From the NCBI RefSeq assembly GCF_017562075.2, contig NC_054084.1, positions 3,776,501 to 3,840,500 of the forward strand: a DNA stretch of 64,000 nucleotides. Reading direction: 5' to 3'. This document shows, in pieces, positions 36,701 to 53,495 of this stretch (the first letter of the stretch is position 1; each line of letters begins with the position of its first letter). The notes below the pieces were generated by a model. That model ran no database searches. It had not been told where the DNA came from and worked only from the letters and a program-made list of their open reading frames with translations. The position numbers and the translations under genes were made by a program. Source of the DNA: Anopheles merus. Lineage: Eukaryota > Arthropoda > Insecta > Diptera > Culicidae.

Positions 36701-39475
36701 ACAAAATGAGCTCCGAAGCTAACAAAACATCATATTTTAACCATTTCAACCGCACAGCTACCATGTCGATGCAAACCTTTTGCACCTACCCGCAAACCAT
36801 TGTTTCGGTAATTGTTTTTCCCAAATTCAATTCAATCAATTTGACCGTTTCCGGCCATCGTCGACGATGACGGGACGCCGCACTCCGAAATATTAAGTGT
36901 CATCTCCTCTCATTCCTACCAATCATTCACTCTAATCGCCATCCGCGTGTGTGAGTGCTAGTGTGTGTGTGTGTGCGTTGTGCCTCGGAATCTACTTCTC
37001 GGAATCCCGAAGGAGTTGGCCAAGGGAAAAGCACCAAAACCATCCACTGAAGCATCCACTCCAAGCGGGGATGAGCACACCACGGATGCAAGCCTTACTC
37101 CTTTATCTCTTGTCATTCCTTCGCCGAAAGCGCTCAAACGCTTCGCCACTTCACTACACTCACTGCTCGGGGCTACTTTGGGGCCACTCCAAAAAGGAAG
37201 GGTGGGAGCCAGGGCTCGGTTCTGGAATGCCAAAATACCTCCCACCCCCATGTCGATTGCCGGCCAGAAACGGAACCGAAATCTTGGCAATCATATAATT
37301 TGATGTCGATCGCAGCAAATGTGTGTGTGTGTTTGTGCCGGTGTAGGTTCAGCTCCATGAGAAATCATTTTCCACCATGACTCATCGGAAAACGGCAAAG
37401 GCAAAACGCTCAAATCTAATTAAAATTCTTTTTGTTTTAAGCGCCCTCTCACCTCTAGCGGTTCCGTTCTCCGGAGAAGAGATGGGCTTTTTTTGGGTCC
37501 CTCCGAAGAAGTGCAAGTGTGAGAAACACAACGCCAAAACTTCGGACTCGAAGGCTTATGCTCTTTGCTTGCGTTGTGCTTGAGGGGGAGAGGCGGCGGC
37601 GGGTAAAGAGGAAAATTGCTAAAAAGAGCTAACCTTTTAACTGATAATCTGTTCCGAGCTGAAAGATGCTCATTTTCGAAGTCCAATTGCCTCATTCTCG
37701 AAGTTAACTGGCCATAACATTGACATTCAGCCATCGAGGCTTATCGATTTCAAAGAGAAAGAGAGAGATATATAGCTCTACCATGTGGCAGCAGAGCAAC
37801 AGCCAGTGATCGAGATCTATGATCCGTTCCGATCAACAATCGATCAAAAGGAAGCGAAGCAAATTGATTGATCACAGAGAAAAGAAAGAAAAAAAAACCT
37901 CCTCCTTCACCCTTGCAACCCTTGGCCGGTGATTGCGCGGTTGGTTAAGTTAATTCAATCATCGAGAAAACGACTCAACCCCATTACGTTTGTAGGTGTG
38001 CACCATCATGCCGCCTGCGCCCGGGGCTGTTCTTGTTTGATTTGGGCGCTTTTCGTTCCTTCCAGCACCCGGTGCGCCGAAAATCAATCATACAATTTTT
38101 AAGAATGAACTCACCGGGAACCCCATTCAGTGGGATCAACCGAAACGCTTGGCAGACCGTCCGGCAGTTCGGTGAGAGCGACGATCGAAGAAGAAAAAAA
38201 TGGTTAATTATCCTACATTGTACCAGCGGCCCGTACTATCCTGCCGATCCACCCCACACTCCAGCCCATCCATTCCGTGCGGGCAAGCAGGCGCTCTTTG
38301 CTCCAGCCGGGACCGCGGCCGCGATGATGATGATGTTATTACTTTTGTGCACTTCACAATAATTCGATTGTTGTGCTGCCATTAACTGAATTGTACTCGC
38401 TTGAAAAGCTATTTTTATATTCACCGGTGGTTTCGTGCGGGTCGTTTGTTTCTTCTGTTTTTTTTTTTTTTGCGATAAGCCAGCTTGCCGAAGGGCACAC
38501 AAAACATTGTTTCCGCTTTGGAGTGCTTCCCCTCCGTTGCCACCGATGATGCTGCACACAAAGCACAAAGCTTTCGCAGATAATTGATGATAATTCATTC
38601 ACTTGTTGGCTCACTCGGGGTTTGTTTTACCTTCTCAGTAGGTTTGTTGTTGTGCTGCTGTTGTTATCCTTTGCCAGCGTGTACATGTGTGTGCATTTTT
38701 CATATGTTTCTTCTTTCTTTTTTGTCGGTGTGTTGGTGTTGTGCAAAAGCATGATTTTTTATCGGATGCGGTAAAGCAGTAAAAGCGATCATGTCCAGTC
38801 AGTATGGTTGAGATTTGATTTTCTGACAGGTAGCCAGCTCAGCTACACCCCTCACACTGTATCGTTTATCTTTCGTTATGTAGGATCTTCTGTTTCCTTT
38901 TTTTTCACTGCCCAGCGGGACACCTTATTTCGTGTTTTAAGGGTCCATTAGGAGCTTCCACCAGCGGGCAAAGGCCACCATCGATGAATGCCATTAGGTG
39001 GAAACTACATTGAAAAACATTATACTCTCTATAAACAAATTGCTTATAAAGTTATCGTTTATAGTTTATCGATCCAAAAGCAATCTATCAATTTCTCTAA
39101 TCTTAATGTTATAATGCCATTAATGTAATAAAATTCACTGTTTTATCTTACTCCAAAAAATATGCCCGGGTTCGTCGCTTACAGTCTTTTGATTCTTCCA
39201 TCTGGTTTCATTTGGCGTGGAATTTTCCATCAACGCTGCATTGTAAACTGGACGTGATCCATTCATTGGTACACATTTCCATCCACTCCCAAAAACACAC
39301 GACGGCAGATGGCCAGGATCAGCATCTGACAGACTGGATGAGGGAAGCAAAAAAAAAAAAAGAACACAAAAGTCACCCCATAATAAATAATCCTTAATTG
39401 CGCTAATACTCCACCAAGCCATCTATCACTGCATCGTTTCCTGGGCGAAAGGCGAAGCGCCCGATCGGATTACTG

Positions 39476-39476
<1 letters not shown>

Positions 39477-39568
<92 letters not shown>
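39477..39568. repeat. Long (AC)n microsatellite
   Basis: About 92 bases of uninterrupted AC dinucleotide, passing directly into GCGCGCGC. It could form Z-DNA under supercoiling. It creates a false Cys-Val frame on the other strand. Confidence 0.95.
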
Positions 39569-39570
<2 letters not shown>

Positions 39571-40847
39571 GCGCGCACATATTCGCCTTGAGTCTGGTAA
39601 GAATACACCGGACACACGCGGACGCGAGCTATTCCGCATCGCAGCGAGTCGAGATGGCGCGTTTCGCTTTGGAGTTATTATTTCCCATGGATTTATTGTG
39701 CACTCAGAAGGGGCCCCGGCCCAGAGAACGCCCCGCCAACGGGAGTGTGTTCTGTGTCCTCGGGGTTGTGCTGCGCTGTGTGTGACAAGCTGTCTGCCGT
39801 GGCAGGCACACACAGCAATAGCCCGGTGCTGCAAATTTTCGCCGATTTGCAGATCTTCCCCGTTTGCCCGGCAATGTTTGCTGCGGTACCGGTCGATCCG
39901 GCAGGTGCGCCAGGGAGGGTAAGGTCGCGCCGCGGGGTGAAGACACGCAGTGCACACACACTCATCACCCCATTAAAGCTGTCGATTGCGGCAACGACAA
40001 GCTATTCATTTTACTTAGTTTCTCTCGGTTTCGAGCGCATGCTTCGTGGTGACATGCGTAGCGATAGCAATGGGAACCTGACGACTTGCCTGACCGTTTA
40101 CCTGGGCTGCCTCCGGGAGACGGACCATGTACCGTGGCTCTTGCCCTTGGCGTACAACAACATCGCTTACAACAACACACGGTAAAGGACAGCAATGGCA
40201 ATCACCGATTGGCAAATGTCGCGTCCATACACACACTCACACACAGAGGCCGGCTAAACCACCCGCAGAGGAATTAATGGAATTTTAATTTCAATTCAAT
40301 TGTGTGTGGTTTATTTATTGCTCACCTTAAGTGTCCCATCTGCACTCGCGCTGGTGGGCTGGTGGGACACGAGGGCAGGAGGGCACTGATCCCGAACACC
40401 GGCACAGATCCCGGAATTGGCACGCCATCGGCAACGGCAGCAACTCACAGGGCCTCGAGCCTTCATATCATTCGCGGTTCGGGGCACCAAATGGGTGGGC
40501 CAAATGGGGCGTTTTCCTTCTCCGTTTCCTTCGTCTCTTCCTCCTCGAGCCCCCTTTTTTGAACTTGACCATTGCTCGTTTTATTCGTGGCATTTTATCC
40601 CCTTGTACACTGCACACAAAAATACTAAAATGAGCGACAACGCCGGCCTTCCCGCCCGTCGCCGGTTGCCCGCCGCACTAATCCGTTGCGCGCAATGCGT
40701 TGATCCTTGCTGCGTGACGTCGCCCGGGTGCGACAGTTACAAGTACCAGAAAAACGTGAGCAAAAACCTCCCTTGTTGGTGATGTTGTTGTTGTTTTTTT
40801 TGTTTTGCTCTGCTACACTCGATGGTCCCTTTGTTGCATTCCAGCTT

Positions 40848-40851
<4 letters not shown>

Positions 40852-40880
<29 letters not shown>
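40852..40880. repeat. (TG)n microsatellite
   Basis: TG dinucleotide run of about 29 bases. Confidence 0.9.
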
Positions 40881-43338
40881 ACATTGTGCCAAACCGACCG
40901 ACCACCTCGTTCGCTTTCAACTGTCATCGCTGCACAAAATCCGACGAATTTGAATTCCTGCTGAATTCATGGGAGCGAAGCGGAAAAATGTTAATGCGCT
41001 GCTTAATGAACATCTTATCGCGCACGGCTCAAAGCGTTCCGGAAAGATCGTGCCCTGGTTAACCGGGGGCTAAGAAAGTGATCGTTAGTGTCTGAAAGAT
41101 CTACAGGCTCGTGAGGCACGAGTCGGCGCAAACGAACGGGCAAACAAATATCGATCCCAAAACCTTGAATCACTCACAAGAACTAGCTCGTATTAAGCTT
41201 TACTTAACTATACTCGTCCCAAACCTTTCCCAAGGAATGCAATGTGTTCTAGCGCATCAAATAATCTCTGTCGAATCGTTCTCGAAAACCAATCCATTAA
41301 ACACGATATTAAACCCTAGGGAAGCGCTGGGAAACAATCAAACAGCAACACGCGTTTCAACAAATTCTTTCAAATCAAGCCTAGAAGGAAAGGTCGTGTC
41401 ACTTGGCTGTGTTTAACGCTGTTCTAATTTGTTTTAATTTGATCACCATCAGCCCAAGCGGCTGGAAAGGTGCCTTTTGCTACCTGGGAAGAAGTTTATC
41501 ATTCACCACTACCACCGGCCACCACCGGCCACCTTCTCGAGCGGCTCGATTGGGCTCGAAAAGATATGTTCGCCCTGTCAAGTCATTCATTATTTTCTTA
41601 TCGCTGGAATGCACTTTTGAGCTCTGGAGGAGAGATCGTTTCGTTCGGGCATGGGACTTTGAGCGCTTTTGCCTTGGAAAGCTGGTGCGCCCGCTTTTCC
41701 TTCGCTCCCCTTTTCACAGCATCGCAGCATGGATGAGTCATAAACGATCATCTTGGTCGTGGTGTTGGGTGTTTTTCGGGGCAGATTTTAATTCTTCCAT
41801 CTGTTCGAGAACGGGACATGCAAGGTTATGCCAAATATAATTGAATGTTCGCTTTTACAGGCCAATTATTTTATTTATTACATTTTAACTAACAATTTTT
41901 ATAATGAACTCACAACAAACCAAACTTTTTAAAACTCCATCATGCGCAGACATTCGCTTTATAGTTTTTTACCTCAAGGCGTCATTACGCAGCCCAGTTG
42001 GAGGTCGCGCGTTTATGAGCTCGTCCCGTTTGCTTCATTTCCCAACTGCATTCACTTCATTACGCCTTAAAGAATGACCCAGATGCACCCGAAACTTGCT
42101 CCATGCTCGCCCCGAACCGTCCAACTTCCCGAAAGCCCCGCGGGAGTGAGACGTTTTGTTTTGGGAAGTAATTAGTTCCGAACTGTTAAACTCGTACCAA
42201 ACAAGCAGCCTGCCTCATAATTTGCTGCCATTCACAACGGTTCGACATGGCGACTGCCGCTTCCTCTTCGAGTTCCGTTCCCTCGTTTGACAAACTAGGT
42301 GCTGTGGGCAGCCCATTTCGGGCACATTCCTGTTCCGCTCTGCCAGGGCGTTCTTGGTGGGTTCGTCCTCTTCGGGGCGTGCAGACTGGCGGGTCCCGGC
42401 AGAGCATGATTAGGAATTTTATTTATGCATTATGGCCCCGGTTGGTGAGCATTTTTCATCAGCCCCCGGGGAACTATCTCATCGTGTTCATCGTGAAACA
42501 AATGTTTTAATCGAGAACAAGCGGGTAATTGGGCATCTTTCTTTTCTGTTGGCTTTTTTTTATTTATTTCGAGGGCGGGAGAGCGCATTCTTTTTCGCGT
42601 TTTTATTTTCAAGTGTGCTTCCCTCGGCCAGTATTTGATGTGTCACTTTCCGTTGGCACGATCGATGCCATTAAACATTTGAAAAAAACGTGTCTTGCTT
42701 ATCGTCGAATTCCTTACACACCCAGAGACATCGGGACGTCGAACGTGTGTTGCCCCTCCCTTCTTGACCGCTAAATCCACAGCGAGAGATCCGCGCTCCA
42801 CTCGGGATCACCCAGTGTGGACAAACAGACAGCTTTCGTTGCACCGGGCACGAAACATTTAAATCCGTTCACTTAGCGCGCTCGTCGGGTTTTTGGTGGG
42901 CCCTCTGCCACGACGAGCAAATATTGATCCCTGCCCTGCTTAGCGCTTAGCTCAAGGCTTTACCGACCTCCATCCATACCCACCACCGATCCCCGTGTGA
43001 GCCCTTTTCCGTGAGTGCGAGGGTTAAGAAAAAAGTAAAGCAGCCAAAAATACCAGAAGCGTTTTTCGGTCAAACAAGCTCGGCTGCAGTCTATTGACAG
43101 ATCGGTACAGTGTTAATGACACATAGACGAGTAAATACGCGCGGCCACGCGGTGTGCACACTTCCTGTCCCGCCGGGTGTCCCGCGGAGAAATCTTGCGC
43201 ATCTTGCGTCCCCCTCCGCACTCCGCTCTTGTTGATCTTGTTGGTGTTTCTTCCTGTAGGGCCTGAGATGGGCTAAACGGTTTAGCCCTTAGTGTGTAAG
43301 TAAGCATCACGCTTAGCAGCACATGCCGACAAACGCAA

Positions 43339-45718
<2,380 letters not shown>

Positions 45719-45788
<70 letters not shown>
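45719..45788. repeat. (AC)n microsatellite
   Basis: An uninterrupted AC dinucleotide run of about 70 bases. Confidence 0.95.
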
Positions 45789-45790
<2 letters not shown>

Positions 45791-46821
45791 AACGACTAAG
45801 AGAATTAAGCCCCCACAAAAGCGGACCTTTGGCCGCAGATCGATCATCGTCTTTAGTTGCGTTCCTCTGGCCCTTTCCTGTTCACGGTCAAGATGGATCA
45901 ATTAGGTGGCTTCCAAAAAGACGTCCCTCGTCCGCTCCAAGACCAAGTGGGGTAGAAGTTGGGGGCAGCTCCGGTTGTTAAAGGTTCTCGGAGCGTAAAA
46001 CAAAAAAAAAACACTACACCCCGGTACATAAACCCCTTTACCAAAAATGCGTAAAAGCTTGGTCTCCTGCTGCACGCTGAGCAAGGAAACCAAAAAAAAA
46101 ACCAACGGAGACTTAAATCAAAACCGTGAATTGGTCTCGGACGCGATGATCGGTCGGGCGCCCTCGGCATGACTCTTCGGTAGCATCGGCACGGGACAAA
46201 AGACGACGCGTTGAGGGTGAGCGGACGGTGTGTAGGACCGAGGACACAGGAAAGGAGAAGTGTTTCTGTATGCTTAAGCAACGATGAGGCGCTCGATCTT
46301 CGCGGCCGCTTGGATGTGCGGCAAGCGCAGCAATAGAATCATCACCAGACCGGAGATCGATCGTTGCTCGAACACAAATCCCCCCCCCCTCGTCCCTGCC
46401 GTGCTCCCATGCACACTAAGCACGTTGAAAAGTGAGGAATGAAAAGAAAGAGAAAGAACCACCCCCCCCTCCCCCCCCCTTCCCCTTGCCGATGGTTCTG
46501 TGTGGGAAAGAAAGAATGGGAAGCGAACGGCCCGGCACAGGAACAACGAATAACCACTTCAACCGAATAAAATCGAATAATCAAAACATTGTAAGTATCT
46601 AATTTGGATGATGAAGGCAAAATGAAACATAAAACAACGATTTTTAATGCCTCATTATAAGTTGTATCAGCGTTTTGTTTGATGAAGCGAGCGATCAACC
46701 CATGGACCGGGGGGAGGGGGCGTGCAGACACTGGACCGGACCGAACCGACCGGTAAATGCTGCGCCTGATGCATGATGTGGCCGTTTGCCGGCCGTGAGG
46801 GGGTGCATGGAGGAATTGATG

Positions 46822-46825
<4 letters not shown>

Positions 46826-46872
<47 letters not shown>

Positions 46873-46876
46873 GAGA
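46826..46876. repeat. (GA)n microsatellite
   Basis: GA dinucleotide run of about 50 bases with one TA interruption near its right end. Confidence 0.95.
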
Positions 46877-47245
46877 ACATGAGCGAGAGAACTTAAAGCC
46901 AGAGCGTCGTTGCGTATGTGCGGTCCCCCAGAACACCGCCAAGCTGAATGAGGGGAATGGAAAATGTTGGCTGGGAGGGAGGCAGCGAAGAAGGAACCAT
47001 CCATCCCTTGCACGGGTTGCACGGAAAAGGGATCAAGAACCGCGTGAGGTCGCCCAGCGAGTGGAAGCGAACGAGGACCACGGGAGACTGCCGGGAGCTA
47101 TGGGCAAACAACGCGCGCTGGGGACGAGACGCGTTTCGCCAAAACGGGAAGGAGCGGTAGAAGGCAGCAAACTAAGTGGAGTGGATCCACCGGTCTCGCT
47201 TGCACGATCCACACCAAGACAGACAGCGAGGAAGCTTTTTTCATA

Positions 47246-47260
47246 CCCCCCCCCCCCCCC
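47246..47260. repeat. Poly-C run
   Basis: An uninterrupted run of about 15 C bases. Confidence 0.9.
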
Positions 47261-50200
47261 GCCCACTCTCGTCACGAAGGAGAGAGAAGGAAGCGAAAAC
47301 GGGATGAAACAAAACACGAGCCTCCGATTCTACACCAATTTCACCTTGCGCCGCGCAAGCGACGAACCCCGCACAGCAGAAGGCACCGCGGAATCAAAGA
47401 ACCTCCACAGCGGTAGACCGCCAGGCGGCTCCATTATTGTGTGTGTGTATGTATGTTTATGTATTGCGCGATTCTCTGCGGCGCTACGATCGATTGAGGC
47501 GAGCGAGTGAGCGAGAAAAGAGAGCAAAGGCCCCATTCGATCGAAAGGGTATTCCCGTTTCCCTTATTCCGTTCCTTACCAAACGGGCCAAAGCCAAACA
47601 AGCTGGAAGCAGAACGACGTCCTCGGGGTGCAGCAAAGCGCGGAATGCGCGACATGGGGCAAGCGGGTGGTAACGATAAAATAACTATATTTTCTGAATT
47701 CTTTTACGTCGTCATAAAATCGGACCGCCACTGCTGCAGCACGTTTCACATCCATTAGTTGGCAGACGAAGGGACAACGAGAGGGCCGACTTTTGGATCT
47801 CGGGAACGACGACGACCGAGCGCATCTGCTTGCAGCGGGAGGGGTTTTCTACGGCTCGTTTAATCATGGCGCTGGGCCGGCAGTGGGTATTTGCACACTC
47901 ACCGCCACAATCGATTGCTCACTATCGGCTATCGGGCGAATCTGCCCCTAATACATGCCTTTTTGGGTAAGTGGCCACGGAAAGTGCTCAGCGTGAGTTG
48001 AGCGTAGACTTGTGGAACGGGAACTGGAGGGCTGTTCAAACAAAATGTTTACGCTCGATCTTATAGATTGATAGGTATAATGAAGGTCCTAACAAGTGAA
48101 AATTGCTGTATTGCATTTTAGAATTAGCGAGCAGATTCAAACGATCAAACGTGATCTACAGTGTTCCAATTCTATTCTATGACACATTGTATGTATACAA
48201 GTAAATAATTCCTCGACGTCTTCAAGACAATTCACTCGTCCTCCTCTCATTTATCGATCCTGAAGTAACCAGCCATCCACCGCGGAGACCACCGCCGTTG
48301 AAAGGATGACATCTCTGAGCTCCAGCGAAACCAGCGGGACACTCGGGCCTTCTGCCTCGTTCGTACGTACTAAAAACCTGTTGAAAATGGCTGCGAACTC
48401 TCGCGCCGTGCCACTAAACGGCCACGCGGACACGCGGGTCGTAATTTTTATTGCATAAATTAACCCTCTTTAAAACGGTTCAAACTCTTCGTCCACAATC
48501 GCCGCTTAGCTGTTGATAAATCATAAATTATTTTTACTTCCCCCATCGAACCGGCGAGCGCTGTCGCCCATCTTTATGGCCATCTGAATGGCCCGGGAGA
48601 ATGAGAACACGGGGCAGCCAGGATGACAGATACGAAACTGCTTCAGAAAACCCACATCGTTGCGGTATCTCTATGTGATCTCTCGATACTTTGCTTCAAT
48701 TTCGAAACCTGCTTCAAACTCTAGACACTCGTATCCTTTCAGCCTTTCAAAGCCTACTTGCCTACTGCTGCTGCTGCTGCTGCTGCGACTGCGGTTGCGA
48801 TCTTCATCAAGTCCTAGCCTGAAGCGCTGTATCGATCGTACACGGTACGACTCTCAGCTCCGTCGTGCATTCCGTAGCAAGTGCACTCGCTCAAATTAGT
48901 GGAAAGAAAAACCGCCCGCTTTACGAGCCCATTACCGTACCGCCGCTGCTGCTGGTGCCGAGCCGTTGCGAAAGGACCTCCCGTGGAACATTTTTCCTTG
49001 TGCGGAACCGCCCCGAAGCGAACTGGACGCGAGGATTTCGCTCAAGAAGCAGCGGCGGTGGTGCAACAAACTAAGAATTCCCGTCTGCGTAAGGCGCAAG
49101 AAAACAAGCCGCAGGAAAAGAGCACAAAAAAAACGCGCGCAATCCACAAGAACATATAACATCATCTTATTAACGTGTTTGGATAGGTTTTGGTGTTCGG
49201 CGTGCCTCGTGTTTGGTGCGCTCTTGCGTCGTTTTCTTGCTTCGTAGTGCCACGATTTTCCTTCTTTTTGCAGGATACGGTCGGTTAGTTTGTAGCGCCC
49301 TCCCCGTACCCGGCATTGCCGGGTAGGTTGGGCGGTCTTACACCAGAACGGACGGCCAGAAAATTACGCTCCATCGATGTCGATTCGTTGATATTTTGAT
49401 CGTGAGCTACCATATGCACCACCGAAAGCCACCCTCCGCTGTCGGTGTGGCCAAGCAGACGACGACGCACAACATGTGCCGCACTGGCAGCGTTGTCTTC
49501 TTCTTGGCAAAGGATTCTCAGCGTACGATTGGGGAGGAAGCAAACAAAAAACGCGTACTCGAGGATTTCCCAGGAAATGCACACGAACCACCAGCACTTG
49601 TTCGACGCAGACCACGCAGAGACTCTGGCGTGATTGCGAGTCGAGTTGCTTCGTCGGTAGGTGAACGCAGGCTCCCATTGTGTGCTCGGATGCGCTTGTT
49701 ATTTTCGAACATCGTACACAACGATGGTGGCCCCACCGGTTTTGCATCGTTAGACTGAATGGCGTACTGGACTGCGCCTCGTCTGGCCCGATGAGCTCCC
49801 GCGTGCGTTTTCCCCACCGTGCGGTTGGCGTGATCGGAACGATTAATTTCTTCCTGGACGCAGTGGTCCACCGCTGAACGAAACATTTGCTGTGGTTTTT
49901 TGCTGTTGTGTTGAGGTTACCTTTTGTTCTTATCTTGCTATCGCATTTTTCCCCGTTTTGTATCATTCCTCCTGTTCAGCTTCAGGGAGGTGAGTTAAGA
50001 TTTCTATCTGTAAACATTTTAAGATCGTGTGTGGTATTGGCCAATGGACTGTGGAATCCCACAGAAGAGTCTCTATTCTTATCTCTATGGACGTTTGCTC
50101 AAGAGTATAATATTGAAGAATTGAAGAATTGAACTCTAACGTCTGCCTTCTACGTAGTGTAGCGCTAGTGATTTCAATAAACTCGATCTAGGTGAGGATT

Positions 50201-52852
50201 TTGAAGATATCTCGTAATTTACAACCTAATTCTAGAAAGCTTGAATTTAACTAACGTTATTATAGCTTGTACAGTGGAGTTTTCGATTATTTGTATCCTT
50301 TGATTAGGTCGTTAGCCAATAGTTTCAATCCTCCTGTGAATATCACCACGATTGATGTTAAGTGTAAATTGTTTAATTTGTTTTTATACAGAGCTCTAAA
50401 ATGTGCTTTTAGATAGATCTTCGAACTACCAAACACATCTTCAAGGAGTTTACCGGAAAATATTGCTGATATTAGTTTATAATTCTCAGACGATCCAACC
50501 GTGACAATGCTTTAAGAAGTTTACACATTCCTCCTAAACCTGACATCAACAAATGATCGCAGAACATACATTCCTCGTGCTACAATTGATCTTTATTCCA
50601 AAATGATTCCGTCTTCTTTCTCTTTAAGAGAAACTAAAAGTCCTACGTCAATGTTTCCCCTCGTTCCACAGAATTACAATAAATACATGCCATCTGCGTC
50701 ACCCGTTCCAAGTTCGATTGAAAATAATCAGCAACGATTGAGAAAAAGTACCTATCTGAAACACACACAGATCGGCATGCGTTCGATCCTTCCATACCAG
50801 CTAGACGTTGCCATTACCAACCCAGCTTATAGTTTCCTCCTAGTAACAAGTCGGATGGTGTGTGCACACACAACAAACGAACCGTTGGCCGAGAACGATC
50901 GATCGATCACACCCGGTTTGCGAAAACAACCACCCAACAGACGCCCGACCGTCTCAATCATTCGCGGGTCACGTTCCGCCGCACCGTTCAGCGCCCAGCG
51001 CATCGCATTCGGCTCGATCCGCGTCGTAAAACCACCGTTTCACCGCTGAATCCGTCATTTATCCTGCCAAGAGCGCGCGCGGCTCGCGATTGTGCCGCTA
51101 ATCTCAGGATTATAAGCAAACTTCTGCTTCTCAACTCTCCCCCAGCCAAGGTGTGTTGTTCATTCCTGCATTCCTAATTATTCAAACAACAACCGAGCAC
51201 TTTGCTTATCCACTTTCCAACATCCGGGGAAGGCCGCCGATAAGCCACCCTACAAGGCACGCTCTTGCTGATTCATTTAGCGTGCAAACAGTGTTATTCC
51301 AGGCCAGGCCAACCGGCCACCAGCATCGATCGATGTGTGTGCGTACCGTACGTAAGTGATCGATGATCTTCGCACCCGCTTGTGCGGCAAAACGCTTATC
51401 TGCTCGATTATCCTCCCGATCCCCTCATCTCACTCACTCGCTGGATTCAATGTGCGAGAAGCAATCAATAAATAATACGCACGCGTTAGCTCGCAGCCGA
51501 ATCGAAAGCAAAAACAAAATAACAACACCGCACCGCACCGCTGTAATCACAGTAATTTTGAATTTTAAATATCAGTTATTTTTAGTACCTCACCATTTAA
51601 TGAGTTAATTATAGAACAGCAAGCAGCGAGCACCCGAGCGCACGAAAGAAAAACTCGAACAATCTTAACCAGGCTCACGGCGTGGATTAGATATGCACGC
51701 GCGTAACCGCGCGAGCTCCAATCCGGCCAGTCGGCCGACCAACCCGCCCAGCGGAGAGTAATTAAGCGCATACTGACAATTACATTTTGCCACTTCGGTA
51801 GACAACTTTCAGGGCATTTGATTGCTATTCGATTAATAGATTCCGCGGCGTACGATACACACCTGGAAAAGGCAAGGGCAGCTAGCGCTAGTCCCACCAG
51901 AGTGCAACGCGTGCACGCAAGCTGATCGCCGTGCTGACATCGATTGCCCAAGTAGAGGTTGCCGTTTTGTGGCAGTGGGCTGCCGGTGGACGGAGGAAAA
52001 GTATGGAACCAGTCAATAGAAAACAACAACCCTTTAAATTGGCTCTTAAACTGTTCTGCTTTGGCAAACGGAATCCAAACACTCTTTGTACTGTACCGCG
52101 TAAAGGGAAAACCTATTGACGTACCAGCGAGTGTACGTGCCGCTTGGCCGTCCCAGCTGAAATGTGTTCAATTTTATCACGCAATTCGTATGCGCGTCTA
52201 ACATCCGCAAAGCGCCAGCACGGCTGCGTGCGAGTTTCAGCAATATCAACCAGCGCACACTGGGTCATTACGCAATGGCACACACATCGTGTAACGATTT
52301 GGAGGATTTTGGAGACACAGGCACACCGCGAGAGAAGGAAATTAAAACATCAACAACGGCTCCCAGCACGTACATGTTTTTCGGCAATGGGAGAAAGGTT
52401 TATCCGGTTGCGCTATGTGAAGAGCGTGTGTGTTTGTGTGTGTAAAGATGTGTGTCAGGTCCATTTGAAGATCATCATAACAAATGGCGATCGCTTTGCC
52501 TCTTTTTGTCCGCTCTTCCCGAAAAGCCAACCAAGAACATACCAGAGCAGCCGCAAAAAACCTTCCCCATCGCAAAAATTACAATCATTGTTCTCGTGGA
52601 GCTGGTGGTCCACCGTCCGACTGCAGATTGAGAGATGATACCGGGGCGATGCGGTTTTGTTCCTCCCGGCGCGTTTGTCTTCCCGCGGGACATAATGATG
52701 GGCGTCCCGAGGAGCGCCCGGAGGACCGAAGGGTCCGGCCGCTCACAGGTGGCCTTTGACGTTGAGGGTTGCCCACGATGCCATGCCCAGTTCAACGGAA
52801 TCCAAACAAAGGGAACATTTTTCACAAATATGTCTGAATGCTCTCTGTGCTC

Positions 52853-52873
52853 GTGTGTGTGTGTGTGTGTGTG
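52853..52873. repeat. (GT)n microsatellite
   Basis: GT dinucleotide run of about 20 bases. Confidence 0.9.
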
Positions 52874-53489
52874 GCTCTGGGTATTTTTATATGCTATCGT
52901 TGCCTTCCTGTGGCACTGCGTCTAGAGGATGGATGCCCTTTTTTTGGTGGTGGGATTTTTTGTTGCTACAGGGTTTGTGCAAAAATCAAGCCATTTGGGT
53001 GGTCTGCCGTTTGAGTGCATTCCCGTGTACGTGTAGCCCGCAACCCGGCGATACATTCCCGGTTTCCTCACCAGACTGCGAGGAGCTAAGGCTCTAAACC
53101 CCAACCAAGGGGTAAATGGTCCACGGACATTAAAGATACGCGTGAACTGCAGAGATCTTCCGCTGAAGCAAGTATCATGTGAAGGAAGTTTAATTTGCTG
53201 GTTTCTAGCAGCTTTGTGGTGATGTCTATTCTTCTGGAACTCAATATCTCCTTAGAGTCTTAGATGGGATGAGGTTAATTTTGAACATTTTACAAGAAGT
53301 TATCCTACAGGAAGATGAAAGATGATGTATTACGCATTCCTCATGATCTGTAACATCTATATGAAGTACATTTTCCAATACAATTTCCACAATTTCTTTC
53401 AGTCACTCACTGGAACCAAACCTGTAAAATGAAATTACAACTCCAAAAACACAGATACACAATTTTTACGGTTTGAATTTCCTTACAAA

Positions 53490-53495
53490 TTTATT
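53490..53495 (-). terminator. Likely main dpp polyadenylation signal
   Basis: TTTATT on the plus strand reads AATAAA on the dpp strand, with a GT-rich element 25 to 50 bases downstream. Confidence 0.5.

Larger units (their letters stand above)
33711..43338. other. Gene-free interval, 33.7-43.3 kb
   Basis: No gene is recognised. Open frames are short, overlap on both strands and lack domains. CAG-rich trinucleotides lie at about 36308-36345. Simple repeats include (GT)n near 36960 and 40852 and the long (AC)n at 39477. A short duplication of CCACCGGCCA lies near 41515. The stretch may carry enhancers of al or dpp, but the sequence alone does not show it. Confidence 0.55.
45789..53469. other. 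Gene-free interval downstream of dpp
   Basis: No gene is recognised. It includes poly-C runs near 46381 and 47246, (GA)n at 46826, (CTG)n near 48769 and (GT)n at 52853. AT-rich patches lie at 48440-48545, 50100-50640 and 53130-53460. It lies immediately 3' of dpp, the side on which Drosophila dpp keeps its imaginal-disc enhancers, so regulatory content is plausible but unproven. Confidence 0.55.

Noticed and set aside
46342..47022. 226-codon minus-strand open frame with Ser-Leu repeats
   Set aside because: The repeats are the (GA)n tract read in another frame, and nothing else resembles a gene.
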